Shown here piece after piece: positions 27,763 to 32,019 of a DNA stretch of 32,019 nucleotides (position 1 is the stretch's first letter; each line of letters opens with the position of its first letter). The position numbers and the translations under genes are program-made. The stretch covers positions 1 to 32,019 of the forward strand of contig JAKBGO010000006.1 in NCBI GenBank assembly GCA_021833065.1, written 5' to 3'. Source of the stretch: a bacterium (lineage in GTDB: Bacteria > Patescibacteriota > Saccharimonadia > Saccharimonadales > UBA4665). The notes beneath the pieces are model-generated. The model saw only the letters and a program-made list of their open reading frames with translations, did no database searches and was not told the origin of the DNA.

Positions 27763-28857
27763 ATGACTAAAAAAATATTTACTAAATTAAGTATTAAAAG
27801 GAAAATATCCTTAATAGCAGCCGTCGGTTTGATGTCTGCGTTAATAATGCCGGCTTTTGCTGGTGCCACTAATCTTGGTCAAGCAGGAGTGAGATTAGGT
27901 AGGTTAGGTAATGGCGCTTCAACTAACAACGATGCTCTCGTTACATTCAAATTAAATACTACTCCCACATCAGTTGCCGAGATAGTTGTTAGCTTCCCAA
28001 GCGGCTTTACTCTAACAGCAGGTACTCCAACACCGGTTACTACCGGATTTCCTACCACCCCGGCCAGTATTACTGCTCCTCCCGGAACACTTACTTCTAA
28101 TATTGTTTCTGCCGGTGCCGGTCTAGGTGGAACGATTACAGTTTCAGGTCTTACCAGCGCAAGTCTTAATAACACTACTTTATACGGTTTCGACATACCT
28201 ACTGGCTACATCACTAACCCATCTACGGCCGGACAGTATAATTTAACGGTAAGCAGCGACACTTCAACCCCAACTGTTATTGATTCAACGGATGTGCCTG
28301 TTTACATTTATGGTGCGTCCGCAAATCAAGATCAGGTTACTGTTACTGCATCAGTATCGCCAAACTTTAACTTTGCTCTTAGTTCTAACTCTGACACAAT
28401 ACCAGCAGTTGATCCCACAACAATTCAGACATCTGCCGGTGTCAACATGACTGTAAGCACTAACTCACCACTTGGTTACACGGCCTATGTCCGTTCAGCT
28501 AACGGTGCTCTTGTTTCAGCCACTAGCCCGTCTACTCCAATTTCAACAGGGGCCTACAGTAACACCACCCCAAATACTCTTACCCCCGGTACTACCGACT
28601 ACACCTTCGTTCCATCTACCGGAACAGCTTGTACTCTTTGTACTGGAACCTTGACCTACAATGGTGGATATACAATAGCTTCTGGTACTCAAGGAGGAGC
28701 TTTTAACGGTACCAACTTCGCAGCTTTCGTTTCCAGGAACGGTTATACTAATGCCGATGTAGTGTCCCTAAAGGAACGAATTACAGTTGCAAACACCGTT
28801 GGATACGCTAACGACTATACAGATACTCTGACCATAGTAGCTGCCGGAAACTTTTAG
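27763..28857 (+). CDS. Secreted surface protein, WxL-like C-terminal half
   Basis: Signal-peptide-like N-terminus ending AFAGA; beta-rich Ser/Thr/Gly/Asn composition; C-term DYTDTLTIVAAGNF similar to the preceding gene. Confidence 0.75.
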   Translation: MTKKIFTKLSIKRKISLIAAVGLMSALIMPAFAGATNLGQAGVRLGRLGNGASTNNDALVTFKLNTTPTSVAEIVVSFPSGFTLTAGTPTPVTTGFPTTPASITAPPGTLTSNIVSAGAGLGGTITVSGLTSASLNNTTLYGFDIPTGYITNPSTAGQYNLTVSSDTSTPTVIDSTDVPVYIYGASANQDQVTVTASVSPNFNFALSSNSDTIPAVDPTTIQTSAGVNMTVSTNSPLGYTAYVRSANGALVSATSPSTPISTGAYSNTTPNTLTPGTTDYTFVPSTGTACTLCTGTLTYNGGYTIASGTQGGAFNGTNFAAFVSRNGYTNADVVSLKERITVANTVGYANDYTDTLTIVAAGNF

Positions 28858-28911
28858 TTAATTCAGGGATAGTCAAGACCTATCTATACTGTATAATTAG
28901 CAGATAGGTCT

Positions 28912-29958
28912 ATGAGATTATTGCGTTATCTAAGTTTCCTGGGATTGTTAACGGCTTTTATTCTGATTCCGTTCGGTGTGTCAAGGGCTCAAAGTTTTCA
29001 GATCATAACCTCACCGCTACCCATCAAGTTGACTCTAAAACCAGGCCAATCCACCAGCATTAATCTAAGGGTTAAAAACCAGGGAATTACCACTGAACCA
29101 ATCTCGGTTGGTTTAATGAAATTCACGGCTTCTTCAGATAATGGATCGCCTAATATATCCAAACTTTCACCTTCAGATAACTACAGTTGGATTACCTTTA
29201 GTCCTAGTCTAATACAAGCTAAACCAGATATCTGGTATACGGTAGTAATGAATATTAATGTACCTAAGACGGCGTCTTTAGGCTATTATCTGGCTGCCAC
29301 TTTTTCTAGTCAAACACCAACCCAGGATCAAAAAACCAGTGTAGCTAATTTAAACGGGGTGGTTGCCACGCCGGTTCTTATTAATGTAGTCACGCCTAAT
29401 GAAAAACAGTCAATGGATTTGGTCAGTTTTTCTGCCGATCAGGGTTTTTATGAGTACTTACCGGCTAACTTCAGTGTTCTCCTTAAGAACACCGGTAATA
29501 TTTATCTGTCACCGATAGGAAATATTTTTATCTATAAAGGATCGAAGTTGGTCGACACGTTGTATGTTAATGATGCCGGAGGAAGTATCTTACCTGGCTC
29601 AGAGAGGATCTTTAAAGTATCTTGGACTGACGGTTTTCCAGTTTACAAACAAGCTCTTTTTAACGGTGTGCCAAAATTAGACAATCACGGTAAATTCATA
29701 GAGAACCTAAACTGGAATTTCTCTAATATTACTAAACTAAGAATAGGGCAGTATACCGCTAAATTAATCATGGTTTACAATAATGGTTCGGTTGATGTTC
29801 CGCTAGCTTCAAGTTTAAATTTCTGGGTTGTTCCATGGAAATTGATACTAATGGGGATAGCTGTACTAGCTTTAATCGGGTATGGTATTTATAGTGGAAT
29901 AAAATCCCTTTCAAAGAAGTTTAAAAGGATAAAAGGGAAGTTTTTTTCTAAAAAATGA
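28912..29958 (+). CDS. DUF916/WxL-interacting-like surface protein with C-terminal TM and basic tail
   Basis: Signal peptide, LPIKLTLKPGQSTSINLRVKNQG Ig-like start, C-term WVVPWKLILMGIAVLALIGYGIY + KKFKRIKGKFFSKK. Confidence 0.7.
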   Translation: MRLLRYLSFLGLLTAFILIPFGVSRAQSFQIITSPLPIKLTLKPGQSTSINLRVKNQGITTEPISVGLMKFTASSDNGSPNISKLSPSDNYSWITFSPSLIQAKPDIWYTVVMNINVPKTASLGYYLAATFSSQTPTQDQKTSVANLNGVVATPVLINVVTPNEKQSMDLVSFSADQGFYEYLPANFSVLLKNTGNIYLSPIGNIFIYKGSKLVDTLYVNDAGGSILPGSERIFKVSWTDGFPVYKQALFNGVPKLDNHGKFIENLNWNFSNITKLRIGQYTAKLIMVYNNGSVDVPLASSLNFWVVPWKLILMGIAVLALIGYGIYSGIKSLSKKFKRIKGKFFSKK

Positions 29959-30914
29959 AACGATTGGCCTTCGTTTTTATTACTTATGTATGTTCTCTGG
30001 TTGCGTTTAACTCTGTGGCTTTTGCTAGTAGTATCGATTTGAAACAGAATCAAAGTGGGATACAGATGTCTCCATTCTTAGAAAACATTAACCTGGACCC
30101 ATCTAAATCTTCTATTTCATTTAACATAAATTACTCCAATAGTACCAACAAAATACAAGAGCTTGATTTGACAACTGAGGACTTTGGTTCACTGAACAAT
30201 ACCGGCGGAATATTGCTTGAGGGCTCTAATCCTTATACTGAAAAATATGGACTAACGGCTTGGATGAGCCTGTCATCTAACACCGTAACATTGAATCCTA
30301 ACTCTTCAGCATCGGTTCAAGTCACGATTAAGAACGAAAGCTCTCTTTCTCCAGGAGGCCACTACGGCGCAGTGATTGCTAAAGTTAATAACTTCAATAA
30401 TTCTTCTAACGGCAACATCGTTACTATTAATCAACAACTGGTTAATTTAGTATTAATCGATAAAACAGGAGGGGATCATTTTAATTTAAAGCTAACTGAT
30501 ATTAAGAATAACGGCAACTGGCTAGTTTTGCCTTCAAGCGTAGTTTTAACGTTTCAAAATCCAGGAAATGTACAAGTCGTTCCAAGAGGCTTAGTCAGGT
30601 TACTGTCCCCAACCGGTAAAACTTTGGCACAGGGAATTATTAATCCCCAGTCATCTTTTATTTTACCGGAATCTTATCAAGATTTTATCGTTAACTTAAA
30701 CGCGGTTTCCAAAGATTATGCTTACCCCGGCATATACAGTTTGTCGGTTGATTTTAGGTACGACGGACTGAGTAGTTATTATAATCAGAAATTAGAGATA
30801 AAGTATGCTGATTTTCAGGGATTTATATTACTTTTAATTTTAGTATGGTTATTGTTCTTTGCTTATAAAAAAGTTACTAAATTTAAAACAAAAAATAGAT
30901 TGAAAAAAAACTAA
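29955..30914 (+). CDS. Second DUF916-like surface protein with C-terminal TM and basic tail
   Basis: Signal peptide, QMSPFLENINLDPSKSSISFNINYSNSTNK, C-term FILLLILVWLLFFAYKK; 4-bp overlap with upstream gene. Confidence 0.7.
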   Translation: MKRLAFVFITYVCSLVAFNSVAFASSIDLKQNQSGIQMSPFLENINLDPSKSSISFNINYSNSTNKIQELDLTTEDFGSLNNTGGILLEGSNPYTEKYGLTAWMSLSSNTVTLNPNSSASVQVTIKNESSLSPGGHYGAVIAKVNNFNNSSNGNIVTINQQLVNLVLIDKTGGDHFNLKLTDIKNNGNWLVLPSSVVLTFQNPGNVQVVPRGLVRLLSPTGKTLAQGIINPQSSFILPESYQDFIVNLNAVSKDYAYPGIYSLSVDFRYDGLSSYYNQKLEIKYADFQGFILLLILVWLLFFAYKKVTKFKTKNRLKKN

Positions 30915-30998
30915 ATTTGGGGCAAAAAAGCTTGTGTTTAGTTGTAAAATTTGATACGATTAACCTAGATCTTTTAAAGAAACAAAGAAGAGGAAAAA

Positions 30999-32019
30999 GT
31001 GGAATTGGTAAAACGGTTTTTTACCATAAAGTTTTGGGTTATAGCCGCACTCATTTTATTGTTTGGTGGCTTATTATGGAATTCACAGAATGCTTTTGCG
31101 GCAAACCCAACTACAATTAATTTTCAGGGTAAAGTTGTCAATTCTAATGGTACCAATGTAGCAAACGGAACCTACCCCTTTACTTTCAAATTATATACAG
31201 TATCTAGTGGCGGTTCTGCCATATGGACGGAAACCCAGTCTGCAGTATTGGTAAACTCCGGTATTTTCCAAGTCTCGCTCGGCAGCGTCTGTCCTTTTTT
31301 TACGGCAAATACATGTAACAACAATACTCCTATCAATTTTGCGACTTCATCGACTATATACATGGGGATTACATTCAACAACGATCCCGCGGGTGAAATG
31401 ACGCCAAGAATATTGTTTCAATCCGTACCTTTTGCATATAATGCAGACCAAGTCGGTGGGTTATCGGTAAGTCAACTAGTTCAATTATCTCCTGCACTAC
31501 AACAAAGCGGGAACATTAACATAAACGGTAATGGTACTTTTGGAGGTAATTTGAATTCGACGAATATTACTGCAAGCGGATCACTTCAAGGTGGAACATT
31601 GACCGTAACCGGACTAACCACATTAAGTGGTGGATTGACAGCTTCTTCGATTAATACGACTGCCGGCACCAATACTACCCTCGGCAATGCCACCGGATCT
31701 TTTGCTCTTAGTTCAACCGGTTTGAATATCTCAAGCCTAGGAAACATAACAGGTGTTTCCGGTATATCTACTACTGGTTCATACACTCAGACAGGTACTT
31801 CAGCCAACACCTTCACTGGTGCTTCAACTTTCTCAGCTGCCGGTACCGGACTTACTGTTACAAACAATGCTTCAGTTGGCGGTACTCTTGGAGTAACCGG
31901 ACTAACCACATTAAGTGGTGGATTGACAGCTTCTTCGATTAATACGACTGCCGGCACCAATACTACCCTCGGCAATGCCACCGGATCTTTTGCTCTTAGT
32001 TCAACCGGTTTGAATATCT
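30999..32019 (+). CDS. Large adhesin-like repeat surface protein, 3' truncated by window edge (not in ORF track)
   Basis: GTG start with SD GAGGAAAA; signal VKRFFTIKFWVIAALILLFGGLLWNSQNAFAA; TINFQGKVVNSNGTNVANGTYPFTFKLYTVSSGGSAIWTET domain; open frame to window end. Confidence 0.85.
   Translation, partial: MELVKRFFTIKFWVIAALILLFGGLLWNSQNAFAANPTTINFQGKVVNSNGTNVANGTYPFTFKLYTVSSGGSAIWTETQSAVLVNSGIFQVSLGSVCPFFTANTCNNNTPINFATSSTIYMGITFNNDPAGEMTPRILFQSVPFAYNADQVGGLSVSQLVQLSPALQQSGNININGNGTFGGNLNSTNITASGSLQGGTLTVTGLTTLSGGLTASSINTTAGTNTTLGNATGSFALSSTGLNISSLGNITGVSGISTTGSYTQTGTSANTFTGASTFSAAGTGLTVTNNASVGGTLGVTGLTTLSGGLTASSINTTAGTNTTLGNATGSFALSSTGLNI
31605..31731 (+). repeat. Direct repeat copy 1 (127 bp identical to copy 2)
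   Basis: Base-by-base identical to 31893-32019; offset 288 bp (96 codons, in frame). Confidence 0.97.
31893..32019 (+). repeat. Direct repeat copy 2 (runs into window end)
   Basis: Identical to 31605-31731; mismatch immediately upstream (A31892 vs C31604). Confidence 0.97.

Noticed and set aside
27879-28196. Minus-strand ORF 105 aa (and similar minus ORFs at 27458-27649, 31586-31786, 31787-31981)
   Set aside because: Antisense to secreted proteins rich in Thr/Ser/Gly codons; such composition produces spurious complementary ORFs of Val/Pro/Glu-rich sequence.
30917-31120. Plus-strand ORF 67 aa in the track
   Set aside because: Out of frame with and overlapping the N-terminal signal region of the adhesin ORF starting at GTG 30999, which has an SD, signal peptide and continuous frame.

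Overview
The window looks like a gene-dense, AT-rich fragment of a small-genome bacterium. Gene content, short intergenic spaces and compact or altered housekeeping proteins suggest Patescibacteria/CPR, possibly Saccharibacteria, but this is inference with no search run. UGA is used as a stop. It carries five tRNA genes (one truncated at the left edge); msrA-msrB; thyX-tmk; an inositol-phosphate synthase divergent from a LysR regulator; a PBP5-like carboxypeptidase; lemA-htpX; ligA; an unannotated structured RNA with promoter and terminator; an alpha/beta hydrolase - MurF-like - ddl cell-wall cluster; leuS-rpmF-nusB-nudix-rnc-rpsP-khpA-trmD; nickel SOD plus its maturation protease; and a right-hand block of secreted/surface proteins ending in a repeat-containing adhesin-like ORF cut by the window edge. 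The strongest unusual signals are: (1) tRNA-Gly and tRNA-Ala in which the near-universal G19-C56 elbow pair is replaced by U19-A56 and A19-U56 respectively; (2) a ~135-nt putative ncRNA at 14171-14305; (3) a LigA with no cysteine, so no zinc finger; (4) a WxL/DUF916-like surface locus at 26.0-32.0 kb; (5) a perfect palindrome between the -35 and -10 of the rpsP promoter; (6) an exact 127-bp repeat ending at the last base of the window, which suggests an assembly-graph break inside a repetitive surface gene. All calls come from reading the sequence; no database or folding software was used.
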